A DNA stretch of 64,000 nucleotides from Nocardia macrotermitis (GTDB taxonomy: Bacteria; Actinomycetota; Actinomycetes; Mycobacteriales; Mycobacteriaceae): contig NZ_WEGK01000026.1 of the NCBI RefSeq assembly GCF_009604405.1, positions 1-64,000 on the forward strand, read 5' to 3'. The translations under genes and the position numbers were made by a program. The notes beneath the pieces were generated by a model that saw nothing but the letters and a program-made list of their open reading frames with translations, did not search any database and had not been told where the DNA came from. Below, one piece after another: positions 55,422-63,735 of the stretch. Each line of letters begins with the position of its first letter. Position 1 is the stretch's first letter.

Positions 55422-55793
55422 TCAAGTTTCCAATCATCATCAGGTACTGCCGTGCGTCATCCCTCCGCGAGAGCCCGCGCATCCCTCGTGTCGCTGCCAC
55501 ATCGGCACAGCCGATGGGCGCGGCCTACGGAACCCTCCCCGAGCAGAGTGAAAGATTTACACAGCAAGCAGGACGCGCTGAGCCTAATCGAACGGGCAGC
55601 AGGAAGCGACATCCATTTCCCACGGATGGAGTAAGCGTGTCCTTGCCCCGGACCGGCAATTGCCGAGTTTTACCGTTATACCCATTCCGGCCACGGCAAA
55701 CGCCCAGGACAATACGTGAGCCGACTCACAGAGCCGGGCCCACGAACCCCAGCACGCTGGGGCGTATCAGTTAGCGATCATAGAGTGGACAGC
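55422..55793. other. Gene-free part of the etfD upstream region
   Basis: No gene is supported. It contains a perfect 7-base palindrome CCCCAGC-AC-GCTGGGG (55747-55762). The remainder shows no recognisable RNA. Confidence 0.5.
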
Positions 55794-55825
55794 TAAGTTA
55801 CCGGCGAGTAACTTACTGGCAGTTA
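55794..55825. promoter_or_regulatory. Two overlapping inverted repeats upstream of etfD
   Basis: TAAGTTAC-N6-GTAACTTA (55794-55815) is a perfect 8-base inverted repeat. TAACT-N7-AGTTA (55809-55825) overlaps it. The shape is that of TetR-family operators, which often control fatty acid oxidation genes. It ends 70 bases before the etfD start. Confidence 0.7.
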
Positions 55826-55895
55826 GTATGCGAGACAACCCTGGCGGCAACAGCCCTGCCGCCGAATGCTCGTTGAACCGAAGGAAGGTCGCGAC

Positions 55896-58800
55896 ATGAA
55901 TGCCCTGACGATCACGTTGGGCACGATCGGTGTCCTCGTCAGCATCCCCTGTTGGGCAGCGTTCGTCTGGGCCGTCTGGAAGATCGTCCGCACGATCCGA
56001 CTCGGACAGCCCGCCCCGGACCGCTGGCATCCGTTCGTCCCGCGCCTGGCCACCATGATCAAGGAGTTCGCGGCCCACACCCGGATGGTCAAATTCCGGA
56101 CCGTCGGCTGGGCGCACTGGCTCGTGATGGTCGGGTTCCTGCTCGGCTTCATTCTCGTCTTCCAGGCGTACGGGCAGATCTTCAGCCCGACCTTCACCTG
56201 GCCCTGGGTCGGCCACACCCTCGTCTATCACCTGATCGATGAACTGCTCGGAATCGCGACGATCATCGGCGGGCTCGTGCTGATGACCATCCGCCAGTTG
56301 AACCACCCGCGCGTGCCCGCGCGACTGTCGCGCTTCGGCGGCTCCAACTTCCTGGCCGCGTACTTCGTCGAGTGGGTCGTGCTCATCGAGGGCCTCGGCA
56401 TGGTCGGTGTGAAGGCCGCGGTGATCAGCTACGACGGTGAGTCGAACGCGGTCAGCGACTTCCTGACCATGCAGATCGCGAAGATCCTGCCCGCCAGCGC
56501 CGCACTGGTCTCGATCCTGGCCTTCATCAAGCTGATGTCCGCGATGGTCTGGCTGGCCGTGGTGAGCCAGAACATCAACTGGGGTGTGGCGTGGCACCGG
56601 TTCGCGGCGTTCTTCAACATCTACTTCAAGCGTGAGGACGACGGCGGCGTCGCGCTGGGTGCGGCCAAGCCGATGACGTCCAAGGGCAAGGCCCTGCTGG
56701 ACATGGAGGAGATCGATCCCGACAACGACACCCTGGGCGTCGGCAAGGTCGAGGATTTCTCCTGGAAGGGCTGGCTGGACTTCACCACCTGCACCGAATG
56801 TGGTCGGTGCCAGTCGCAGTGTCCGGCGTGGAACACGGGTAAACCGTTGTCGCCCAAGCTGTTGATCATGTCGCTGCGGGACCACGGGCAGGCCAAGGCT
56901 CCCTATCTGCTCGCCGGTGGAAAGAAGGATATGGGCGGCGACGAGATCGGTCTGGTCGACGCCGAGGGCAAGCCGAACGAGGCCGCGCTGGCGCAGATCT
57001 CGGAGGCGGCGCGGGCCGAGGCCGAGCGGCCGCTGGTCGGGGCCGAGGATGTCAGCGGCATCATCGATCCCGAGGTGCTGTGGAGCTGCACCACCTGTGG
57101 CGCCTGCGTCGAGCAGTGCCCGGTGGATATCGAGCACGTCGACCACATCATCGATATGCGGCGCTACCAGGTGCTGATCGAATCGGAGTTCCCGTCCGAG
57201 CTGGCGGGTCTGTTCAAGAACCTGGAGAACAAGGGCAACCCCTGGGGCCAGAACGCCAAGGACCGGCTCAACTGGATCTCCGAGCTGGACTTCGACATTC
57301 CGGTGTTCGGTCAGGACGCCGAGAGCTTCGACGGGTACGAGTACCTGTTCTGGGTCGGCTGCGCCGGTGCGTACGAGGACCGTGCGAAGAAGACCACCAA
57401 GGCCGTCGCCGAACTGCTGGCCACCGCGGGCGTGAAGTTCATGGTGCTCGGTCAGGAGGAGACCTGCACCGGTGACTCGGCGCGACGCGCGGGTAACGAA
57501 TTCCTGTTCCAGCAGCTGGCCATGCAGAACATCGAGACGTTCAACTCGGTGTTCGAGGGCGTCGAGCAGGCCAAGCGCAAGATCGTGGTCACCTGCGCGC
57601 ACTGCTTCAACGCGCTGAACAACGAATACCCGCAGGTGGGCGGCAATTACGAGGTCGTGCACCACACGCAACTGCTGAACCGCCTGGTGCGCGGCAAGCA
57701 GCTGGTGCAGGTCAAGCCGGTGTCGGAGAAGGTCACCTATCACGACCCGTGCTACCTGGGACGGCACAACAAGATCTACAACGCACCGCGTGAGCTGATG
57801 AGCGCGGCGGGCGCGAAGGTCACCGAAATGCCCCGGCACGGTGAGCGTTCCATGTGCTGTGGCGCCGGTGGCGCGCGCATGTGGATGGAGGAGCAGCTCG
57901 GTAAGCGGATCAACCTGGACCGGACCGACGAGGCGCTGGCCGCGTTGGACGGCGGCAATGCCCCGTCGATGATCGCCACCGGCTGCCCGTTCTGCCGCGT
58001 CATGCTCACCGATGGTGTCACCGCACGCAAGGATTCGGGCGAGGTCGGCCAGGGCGTCGAGGTGGTCGACGTCGCGCAGCTGATGTTGCAGTCCATCGAT
58101 CGGGTCGAACCGGCGACGTTGTCGGAGAACCTGAAGGTGATCCAGCAGCCCAAGGCCGAGCCCGAACCGGTCGCACCCGTCGCCGAGGCGGCACCGGTCG
58201 CCGAGCCCGAAGCACCGGCGGAGGCGAAACCCGCTGCGGCCAACGGCCTCGCGATGAAGGGCGGCGGGAAAGCCCCCGGCGGACTGGCCATGAAGAGTGG
58301 CGGCAAGGCGCCCGGCGGCGGCCTGTCCATGAAGGGCGCGGCCAAGGCGCCCGGCGCGAAAGCCGCACCGGCCGAAGCGGATTCGGCGGCCGAGACCCCG
58401 GCAACCCCGGCACCCGCCAAGGGCCTGTCGATGAAGGGCGCGGCGAAAGCGCCCGGTGCCAAGGGACTCGCGATGAAGGGTGCCGCGAAGGCGCCCGGCG
58501 CGAAGGCGACTCCGGCCCCGGCCGAATCCGCGGAATCGGCTGAGGCTCCCGCCGCACCCGCGGCCAAGCCCGGCGGCCTCTCGATGAAGGGCGCAGCCAA
58601 GGCGCCCGGCGGCAAGGGCCTCGCCATGAAGGGCGGCATCAAGGCGCCTGGCGCGAAGGCAGCCGAAAGCGATTCGGCCGCAAGCGAATCCGCGACCGAG
58701 TCGAGCGCGGCAACGTCGAGCGCGGCAACCGAGCAGTCGGCGGCCACGACGGAATCGACTGCGTCGGAAGCCAAACCGACGGTCGCGGCCAAGGGCCTGG

Positions 58801-59366
58801 CAATGAAGTCCGGCTTCAAACGCCCCGGCCCGAAGGCACCCGGCGCACCGAAACCGGCCGCCGAGTCCACACCCGCCCCGACCGCCGAGGACGCTGCTCC
58901 GGCAACCGAGCAATCCGCTTCCGCCACAACCGAATCGGCTCCCGCCGCGACGACTGCATCGGAGTCGAAGCCGACAGTGGCCGCCAAGGGCCTGGCCATG
59001 AAGTCCGGCTTCAAGCGCCCTGGCCCGAAGGCCCCAGGTACGGCGAAGCCGGCAACGGAGCCCACCCCGGCCGCCGAGGCGTCGGCCGCTGCGGCAACTA
59101 CTCCAGCGGGGACTGACATACCGGCATCGGGTGCTGACGTATCGAGCGAATCTGCTTCGACGGCAACGGCATCCGATACTCGTACCGCAGCGTCGGAGCC
59201 CGCCGCACCGACACCCGACTCCGTCGACGCAACGAGCGAATCCGACTCGGCGGCAACGGCATCCGAGACCACGTCATCCGGCAACGGCACACCGAAGCCG
59301 CCCACCGCCAAACCCGGCGGCCTCGGCTTCAAGTCAGGCGCAAAGGCCCCGGGCCGCAAGAACTGA
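55896..59366 (+). CDS. etfD: EtfD-type membrane iron-sulfur oxidoreductase with repeat tail
   Basis: An 1156-residue protein. An N-terminal membrane part (about residues 1-260, five or six hydrophobic segments) resembles nitrate reductase gamma. Two 4Fe-4S motifs follow (CTECGRCQSQCP, CTTCGACVEQCP), then CCG-type heterodisulfide-reductase domains (YHDPCYLGRH, MCCGAGGARM, GCPFC). The M. tuberculosis homologue Rv0338c passes electrons from electron-transfer flavoprotein to the respiratory chain during fatty acid oxidation. The tail from about residue 784 is Ala/Pro/Glu-rich and holds ten 12-residue repeats like GLAMKSGFKRPG. ATG 55896 has AAGGAAGG upstream; a TetR-like operator lies before it. 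Confidence 0.93.
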   Translation: MNALTITLGTIGVLVSIPCWAAFVWAVWKIVRTIRLGQPAPDRWHPFVPRLATMIKEFAAHTRMVKFRTVGWAHWLVMVGFLLGFILVFQAYGQIFSPTFTWPWVGHTLVYHLIDELLGIATIIGGLVLMTIRQLNHPRVPARLSRFGGSNFLAAYFVEWVVLIEGLGMVGVKAAVISYDGESNAVSDFLTMQIAKILPASAALVSILAFIKLMSAMVWLAVVSQNINWGVAWHRFAAFFNIYFKREDDGGVALGAAKPMTSKGKALLDMEEIDPDNDTLGVGKVEDFSWKGWLDFTTCTECGRCQSQCPAWNTGKPLSPKLLIMSLRDHGQAKAPYLLAGGKKDMGGDEIGLVDAEGKPNEAALAQISEAARAEAERPLVGAEDVSGIIDPEVLWSCTTCGACVEQCPVDIEHVDHIIDMRRYQVLIESEFPSELAGLFKNLENKGNPWGQNAKDRLNWISELDFDIPVFGQDAESFDGYEYLFWVGCAGAYEDRAKKTTKAVAELLATAGVKFMVLGQEETCTGDSARRAGNEFLFQQLAMQNIETFNSVFEGVEQAKRKIVVTCAHCFNALNNEYPQVGGNYEVVHHTQLLNRLVRGKQLVQVKPVSEKVTYHDPCYLGRHNKIYNAPRELMSAAGAKVTEMPRHGERSMCCGAGGARMWMEEQLGKRINLDRTDEALAALDGGNAPSMIATGCPFCRVMLTDGVTARKDSGEVGQGVEVVDVAQLMLQSIDRVEPATLSENLKVIQQPKAEPEPVAPVAEAAPVAEPEAPAEAKPAAANGLAMKGGGKAPGGLAMKSGGKAPGGGLSMKGAAKAPGAKAAPAEADSAAETPATPAPAKGLSMKGAAKAPGAKGLAMKGAAKAPGAKATPAPAESAESAEAPAAPAAKPGGLSMKGAAKAPGGKGLAMKGGIKAPGAKAAESDSAASESATESSAATSSAATEQSAATTESTASEAKPTVAAKGLAMKSGFKRPGPKAPGAPKPAAESTPAPTAEDAAPATEQSASATTESAPAATTASESKPTVAAKGLAMKSGFKRPGPKAPGTAKPATEPTPAAEASAAAATTPAGTDIPASGADVSSESASTATASDTRTAASEPAAPTPDSVDATSESDSAATASETTSSGNGTPKPPTAKPGGLGFKSGAKAPGRKN
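58245..59363. repeat. Ten 12-residue repeats coded in the etfD tail
   Basis: Repeats read G-L-x-(M/F)-K-x-(G/A)-x-K-x-P-G: GLAMKGGGKAPG, GLAMKSGGKAPG, GLSMKGAAKAPG (three times), GLAMKGAAKAPG, GLAMKGGIKAPG, GLAMKSGFKRPG (twice) and GLGFKSGAKAPG. Acidic Ala/Pro/Ser-rich linkers separate them. The codons vary, so the repeats are old or selected at protein level. Confidence 0.9.
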
Positions 59367-59381
59367 CCGATACCCCGAAAC

Positions 59382-59419
59382 CCGAAGGGGCGTAGCCGAT
59401 CCCGGCTACGCCCCTTCGG
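59382..59419 (+). terminator. Terminator after etfD
   Basis: CCGAAGGGGCGTAGCCG (59382-59398) and CGGCTACGCCCCTTCGG (59403-59419) form a perfect 17-bp stem with a 4-base loop, 15 bases past the stop. Confidence 0.92.
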
Positions 59420-59446
59420 CATTCCGCAACAGTCTTCCTCGAGAGG

Positions 59447-59720
59447 TCAGCCGCGCACCGCCCCCTCCGGCCACACAACCGTCACCGGCACACCGCGCTC
59501 ACGCGCCAGCGCGACAACACTGCCGGCACCGCCACGCTCCCCGACTCTCCATCCCAGACAGCGATCAACCGATCGCACAATCCGACCACGACCTCGTTCG
59601 CAGCCTCGTACGCTTCAGCGCCGGCGTCATCGAAGCCCATCACCTGAACGCGTTCCGCGCGCTCCATCAGCTGATCGAACAACGACGCGTGACTCGCCGC
59701 CGAAGACGCAACCGCGGTCG
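59447..59720 (-). pseudogene. Decayed SLOG-like protein, frameshifted and truncated
   Basis: On the minus strand one frame reads SHASLFDQLMERAERVQVMG, then AYEAANEVVVGLCDRLIAVWDGES, the C-terminal part of a Rossmann-like (SLOG/DNA-processing A-like) protein family common in actinomycetes. After WDGESG, a shift of one base recovers RGGAGSVVALARERGVPVTV, then VWPEGAVRG and a stop at 59449-59447, the usual end of that family. The upstream half is missing or in another frame. Sequencing error is possible, but loss of the N-terminus argues for a pseudogene. Confidence 0.65.
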
Positions 59721-59987
59721 CCCTCCTCATCGACGGGCACGAGCACCGCGAGCCGATCGACGCCGAAGGACTGGCATTCGCGATCACACGGATACAGGCC
59801 GACGATGAGCCGACCGCGCTGGTGCATACCCGGGACGGCTGCGCGATCAAGGTGACTCACCAATACCCTTGTGCGAGTGCCAATTTGGCGGATGCCCGCA
59901 GGTAAGCCCCATTGCCGGGCCCGCCCCGTGGACTGCCGGGTGGATAGGGGGCGGGCCCGGCGCGGGGCGGCGAGGACCGGTCTGCGG

Positions 59988-60437
59988 TCAGTCCTCGCCG
60001 CCGCCCACCGCCAACGCTGTCGTGATGACGGCCGACAGGGGTGGGAGTGTGGTGTCGTCGCCGGTGGGTGGGACCACCCAGTGGCAGCCCTCCCTGGTCC
60101 AGCGGCCGAGGCCGGTCGGGAGCATGATGGCGCTGCCGATGGCCGGGATACCGATATCGATACGGTCGAGCAGGTCCACCATCGAATGTCCGGGACGGTC
60201 GTCCGGGGTGACCACGAAACTCCACCGGGTCTGCCGAGCCAGTACCGGTGCGGAAATGCCTTGATCGATCAGGGAATCGCTGACCCGTCCGGCGCGCGCG
60301 AGAGGTAGGTGCAGGACACCGATGCGACCGGTGATCGGCAACATGACGTAGCCGCCGCGCTCGATCACCGGCAGGGCGAACTCGTACCTGTACAACGCGA
60401 CCCAATCCTCGGCGGTCCTGAGTTTCTCGACGTTCAC
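59988..60437 (-). CDS. Conserved hypothetical protein paired with an XRE gene
   Basis: A 149-residue protein without membrane segments or signal peptide. Notable segments are WVALYRYEFALPVIERGGYV, GRIGVLHLPLARAGRVSD and GCHWVVPPTGDD. The last resembles the DNA primase/polymerase-like proteins encoded beside actinobacterial XRE regulators, but I cannot name the family with confidence. GTG 60437 follows AGGGAG. It is divergent from the XRE-TPR gene, with a 200-base shared promoter region. Confidence 0.7.
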   Translation of the reverse strand: MNVEKLRTAEDWVALYRYEFALPVIERGGYVMLPITGRIGVLHLPLARAGRVSDSLIDQGISAPVLARQTRWSFVVTPDDRPGHSMVDLLDRIDIGIPAIGSAIMLPTGLGRWTREGCHWVVPPTGDDTTLPPLSAVITTALAVGGGED

Positions 60438-60637
60438 GGCGAACTCCCTCGGTCCCTCCAAGGTTCCCGCGAACGTACCCCGCGAGGTAACGTCCCCTCA
60501 CCAGCCTTGCACTGCCCTTCCACTGCCATTGACGGGCGACCTGCTGTTTCCGCGATACCAGCTCGATTTCGGCTGTGGCCGTGATCACTTCACGCTCGTA
60601 CTCTGGAGTTCGAAGTTCGTGTGGAAAGGGTGACATC

Positions 60638-62029
60638 GTGGTCCGGCAGTGGTCTGGCAGGGAAGCCCGTGCCCTCCGCGATGCCAAGCGGATGAGTATC
60701 CGGGAGTTCGCTGCCCATTTGGGTGTACACGAACGACTGGTCTCGAAATGGGAGGCCGGGGGCACACGTGTCCACCCCCGGCCCGTCAACCAGGCCGCAC
60801 TGGACACCTCCCTGGCCAGGTCCGACGAAGTTGTGCGGGCACGGTTCGCGGCCATGATCGATCAGCCCCTCATCGATCGGCCCGCACCGGAATTCGATAC
60901 GCGGCCGGATGATTCGGCGCGCACCCAGTACTCGACCGACGCGGAACTGTTGACACTCGTCGACAGCGGTGCGATGAGAGGTGATGCGTCGGGCACGATT
61001 TCGGAGAGGGATCTGATCATGGCGGCCGCCCACGAAGCCAGCGAGCATGCCGGACGCGCGGAGTCCACCAATATCGGCGCGACCACGCTGGAACAGTTCG
61101 ACGCCGATGTCACCCGTATCGCCAACGATTACGTGCACGCCGCGCCGGTCCCGATGATGGTCGAGATGTTGCGGGTGCGGCGGCGGGTGTACCGGTTCCT
61201 GGAGGGACATCAGAGTCCCGCCGACACCGGACATCTGTATCTGCTGGCGGGCACCCTGTCCGGGTTGCTCGCCAACGCCAGCACCGATCTGGGCTATCAC
61301 GACGCCGCGGGCGAGCAGGCCCGCGCGGCCTGGGCCTACGCGGAACTGTGCGGGCACAACGGTTTACGCGCCTGGACCCGAGGCATGCAGGCGTTGATCG
61401 AGTACTGGTCCGAACGTCCGCGCCGCGCGGTGCAATTGGCGCAGAGCGGACAGCAGTACGCGGATTCGGTGACCGCCCGGGTGCGGCTGCTCAACATCGA
61501 GGCGCGCATCTGGTCCAAACTCGGTTCGATCAGCGATACCGAACGCTGTATCCGTGCCGCCGAACTGGCCCGTTCCGGATCCGGCACCGACGAGCTGCAC
61601 GACGAGATGGGCGGCGTCTTCGGCTTCGACGAGCCCAAGAGCCACTACTACGCGGGCGCGACCTACATCCATCTCGGCCAGGCCGAACCCGCCCTGACCG
61701 CGACCGAACGCGCCATCGACCTGTACGCCAACGGCCCGCAGGACCAGCGCTCCTACGGCGCCGAGGCCCTGGCCCGGGTCGACAACGCGGCCGCGCACCT
61801 GATCAACGGCAGTATCGACGGCGCGGCCGATTCGGTGCAGCCGGTGCTCGAGCTGGCGGAGGACAAACGCATCGCCCAGCTCGAGGAACGCCTGACCGGG
61901 CTGCGACACCGCATCGCCGGTCCACGTTTCCGGGCCGCGGTGGAGGCGCGCACATTGGACGAACGGATCGAGGAGTTCTGCGGATCGAGTGCGGCTCGGG
62001 GGATGCTGCCCATCGATCCGGCACTATGA
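60638..62029 (+). CDS. XRE regulator with tetratricopeptide-like C-terminus
   Basis: A 463-residue regulator. N-terminal helix-turn-helix (about residues 5-60, RMSIREFAAHLGVHERLVSK), a linker, then a long alpha-helical region with tetratricopeptide-like helix pairs (LLAGTLSGLLANASTDLGYH; HLGQAEPALTATERAIDLYA). This plan is frequent in actinomycetes, where the helical part may bind a peptide or small molecule. GTG 60638 is chosen, with AAGGGTG upstream. A partial and two full copies of the structured repeat follow it. Confidence 0.88.
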   Translation: MVRQWSGREARALRDAKRMSIREFAAHLGVHERLVSKWEAGGTRVHPRPVNQAALDTSLARSDEVVRARFAAMIDQPLIDRPAPEFDTRPDDSARTQYSTDAELLTLVDSGAMRGDASGTISERDLIMAAAHEASEHAGRAESTNIGATTLEQFDADVTRIANDYVHAAPVPMMVEMLRVRRRVYRFLEGHQSPADTGHLYLLAGTLSGLLANASTDLGYHDAAGEQARAAWAYAELCGHNGLRAWTRGMQALIEYWSERPRRAVQLAQSGQQYADSVTARVRLLNIEARIWSKLGSISDTERCIRAAELARSGSGTDELHDEMGGVFGFDEPKSHYYAGATYIHLGQAEPALTATERAIDLYANGPQDQRSYGAEALARVDNAAAHLINGSIDGAADSVQPVLELAEDKRIAQLEERLTGLRHRIAGPRFRAAVEARTLDERIEEFCGSSAARGMLPIDPAL

Positions 62030-62108
62030 CTTGCTCCACAGTTCGCGGCCCGGGCCAGCACCTCGGGCCGCCCAGTTCCACCAACCCCGTACCAGGCCGA
62101 CAGCAATG

Positions 62109-62226
62109 TTCGCGGCCCGGCTTGCCGATGAGACGCGTGGCGGGTGCGAGGAACGAGTGCCCGACACGGGGCTCATCGGTGAGCCTCAAGGGGCCGCGAA
62201 CCGCCGTAGCGGAGCGGAGGCCAAAG
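62109..62226 (+). repeat. Structured dispersed repeat, copy A
   Basis: Outer arms TTCGCGGCCC (62109-62118) and GGGCCGCGAA (62191-62200). Inner stems GGCT/AGCC and CCGATGAG/CTCATCGG, then CGTG/CACG and GGGTGC/GTGCCC around the loop GAGGAACGA. The tail is GCGGAGCGGAGGCCAAAG. A possible partial copy (GTTCGCGGCCCGG) precedes it at 62041. Confidence 0.95.
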
Positions 62227-62230
62227 ACAC

Positions 62231-62350
62231 TGTCGCGGCCCGTCTCCTCGTTCGGACGCGTGGCGGGTGCGAGGAACGAGTGCCCGACACGGGGCCGAAC
62301 GGCGAGACTCAGGGGGCCGCGAACACGCCGGGGCGGAGCGGAGGCCAAAA
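62231..62350 (+). repeat. Structured dispersed repeat, copy B
   Basis: Same plan as copy A, about 123 bases downstream. Outer arms TCGCGGCCC (62233-62241) and GGGCCGCGA (62314-62322); inner stems GTCTC/GAGAC and TCGTTCGG/CCGAACGG, changed in both strands relative to A; the same CGTG and GGGTGC core and loop. The tail GGGCGGAGCGGAGGCCAAAA ends 8 bases before the aspC GTG and supplies its GGAGG. Confidence 0.95.
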
Positions 62351-62357
62351 TTACAGC

Positions 62358-63605
62358 GTGAGTCCTACGAGCCAGCCACCGCAGCGTCCGCGCCCGCTGG
62401 AGCAATCGCGCAAGCTCCAGAACGTTCTCTACGAGATCCGGGGTCCGGTACACGCACACGCGGCACGGCTGGAGTCGGAGGGTCACCGCATCCTCAAGCT
62501 CAATATCGGCAACCCCGCGCCGTTCGGATTCGACGCGCCCGATGTGATCATGCGGGACATGATCGCGGCGCTGCCGGTCGCGCAGGGGTACTCCGAGTCC
62601 AAGGGCATCCTGTCCGCGCGCCGGGCCATCGTGACCCGCTACGAGCTGGTCTCCGGATTCCCGGAATTCGACGTCGACGACGTCTACCTGGGCAACGGCG
62701 TGTCCGAGCTGATCACCATGACCATGCAGGCCCTGCTGGACAACGGTGACGAGGTGCTGATCCCGGCCCCGGACTATCCGCTGTGGACGGCGATGACCAG
62801 CCTCGCGGGCGGCACCCCGGTGCACTACCTGTGCGACGAGTCCAACGACTGGCAGCCCGATATCGCCGATATCGAATCCAAGATCACCGACCGCACCAAG
62901 GCGCTGCTGATCATCAACCCGAACAATCCGACGGGTGCGGTGTATTCGGCCGAGGTGTTGCAGCAGGTGGTCGACCTGGCCCGCAAGCACCAACTGCTGC
63001 TGCTGGCCGACGAGATCTACGACAAGATCCTGTACGACGACGCCAAGCACGTCTCGCTGGCGAGCCTCGCGCCGGATCTGCTGTGCCTGACGTTCAACGG
63101 GCTGTCCAAGGCGTACCGGGTGGCCGGGTACCGCTCGGGCTGGGTGGTGATCACCGGCCCGAAGGAGCATGCGAGCGGATTCCTGGAGGGCATCGATCTG
63201 CTGGCCTCGACCCGGTTGTGCCCGAATGTGCCTGCGCAGCATGCGATTCAGGTCGCGCTCGGCGGACATCAGAGCATCGAGGATCTGATCCTGCCGGGCG
63301 GGCGGCTGCTGGAACAGCGCGATGTGGCGTGGGAGAAGCTCAACACCATTCCGGGTGTGTCCTGTGTGCAGCCGAAGGGTGCGTTGTACGCGTTCCCGCG
63401 GCTGGATCCGGAGGTGCACGAGATCCGCGACGACGCGAAGCTCGTGCTGGATCTGCTGTTGCAGGAGAAGATCCTGATGGTGCAGGGCACCGGGTTCAAC
63501 TGGCCGTGGCACGACCATCTGCGGATCGTGACGTTGCCGTGGGCGCGGGATCTCTCGGTCGCGATCGAGCGCTTCGGCAACTTCCTGGCGAGCTACCGGC
63601 AGTAG
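62358..63605 (+). CDS. aspC: AspC/AlaT-type aminotransferase
   Basis: A 415-residue fold-type I PLP aminotransferase. PLP Lys in LTFNGLSKAYRVAGYRSGW, Asn/Asp/Tyr of the cofactor site in NPNNPTGAVYSAEV and LLADEIYDKILYDD, and the C-terminal Arg region HLRIVTLPWARDLS. It is closely similar to Rv0337c (annotated AspC; likely alanine/aspartate-type). It makes or degrades amino acids in the cytoplasm. GTG 62358 is chosen because copy B of the repeat supplies GGAGG about 13 bases before it and because the protein N-terminus then fits. Confidence 0.93.
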   Translation: MSPTSQPPQRPRPLEQSRKLQNVLYEIRGPVHAHAARLESEGHRILKLNIGNPAPFGFDAPDVIMRDMIAALPVAQGYSESKGILSARRAIVTRYELVSGFPEFDVDDVYLGNGVSELITMTMQALLDNGDEVLIPAPDYPLWTAMTSLAGGTPVHYLCDESNDWQPDIADIESKITDRTKALLIINPNNPTGAVYSAEVLQQVVDLARKHQLLLLADEIYDKILYDDAKHVSLASLAPDLLCLTFNGLSKAYRVAGYRSGWVVITGPKEHASGFLEGIDLLASTRLCPNVPAQHAIQVALGGHQSIEDLILPGGRLLEQRDVAWEKLNTIPGVSCVQPKGALYAFPRLDPEVHEIRDDAKLVLDLLLQEKILMVQGTGFNWPWHDHLRIVTLPWARDLSVAIERFGNFLASYRQ

Positions 63606-63735
63606 GGGTTCGCGCCCGATACAACGCCGACAAACCGACGGGCAGAAGCCTCGAAAACAGACCGGAAGTACGGGAAGTCTGGTTTTTGAAGACTTGACTG
63701 GCGAAAAGAACGCCGGTTTGTGTACAGTGGTTTTC

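Noticed and set aside
55767..58913. 1048-codon minus-strand frame opposite etfD
   Set aside because: Antisense shadow of etfD; low-complexity Arg/His/Gln composition with no domain.
59690..59902. Plus-strand open frame with protein-like text (LIDGHEHREPIDAEGLAFAI)
   Set aside because: A stop lies at 59690 and no start codon with a binding site follows; it is antisense to the pseudogene region.
63694..63728. TTGACT (63694) and TACAGT (63723) as a full sigma-70-type promoter for the 6C RNA
   Set aside because: The 23-base gap is too long for a normal -35/-10 pair, so only the -10 candidate is kept.
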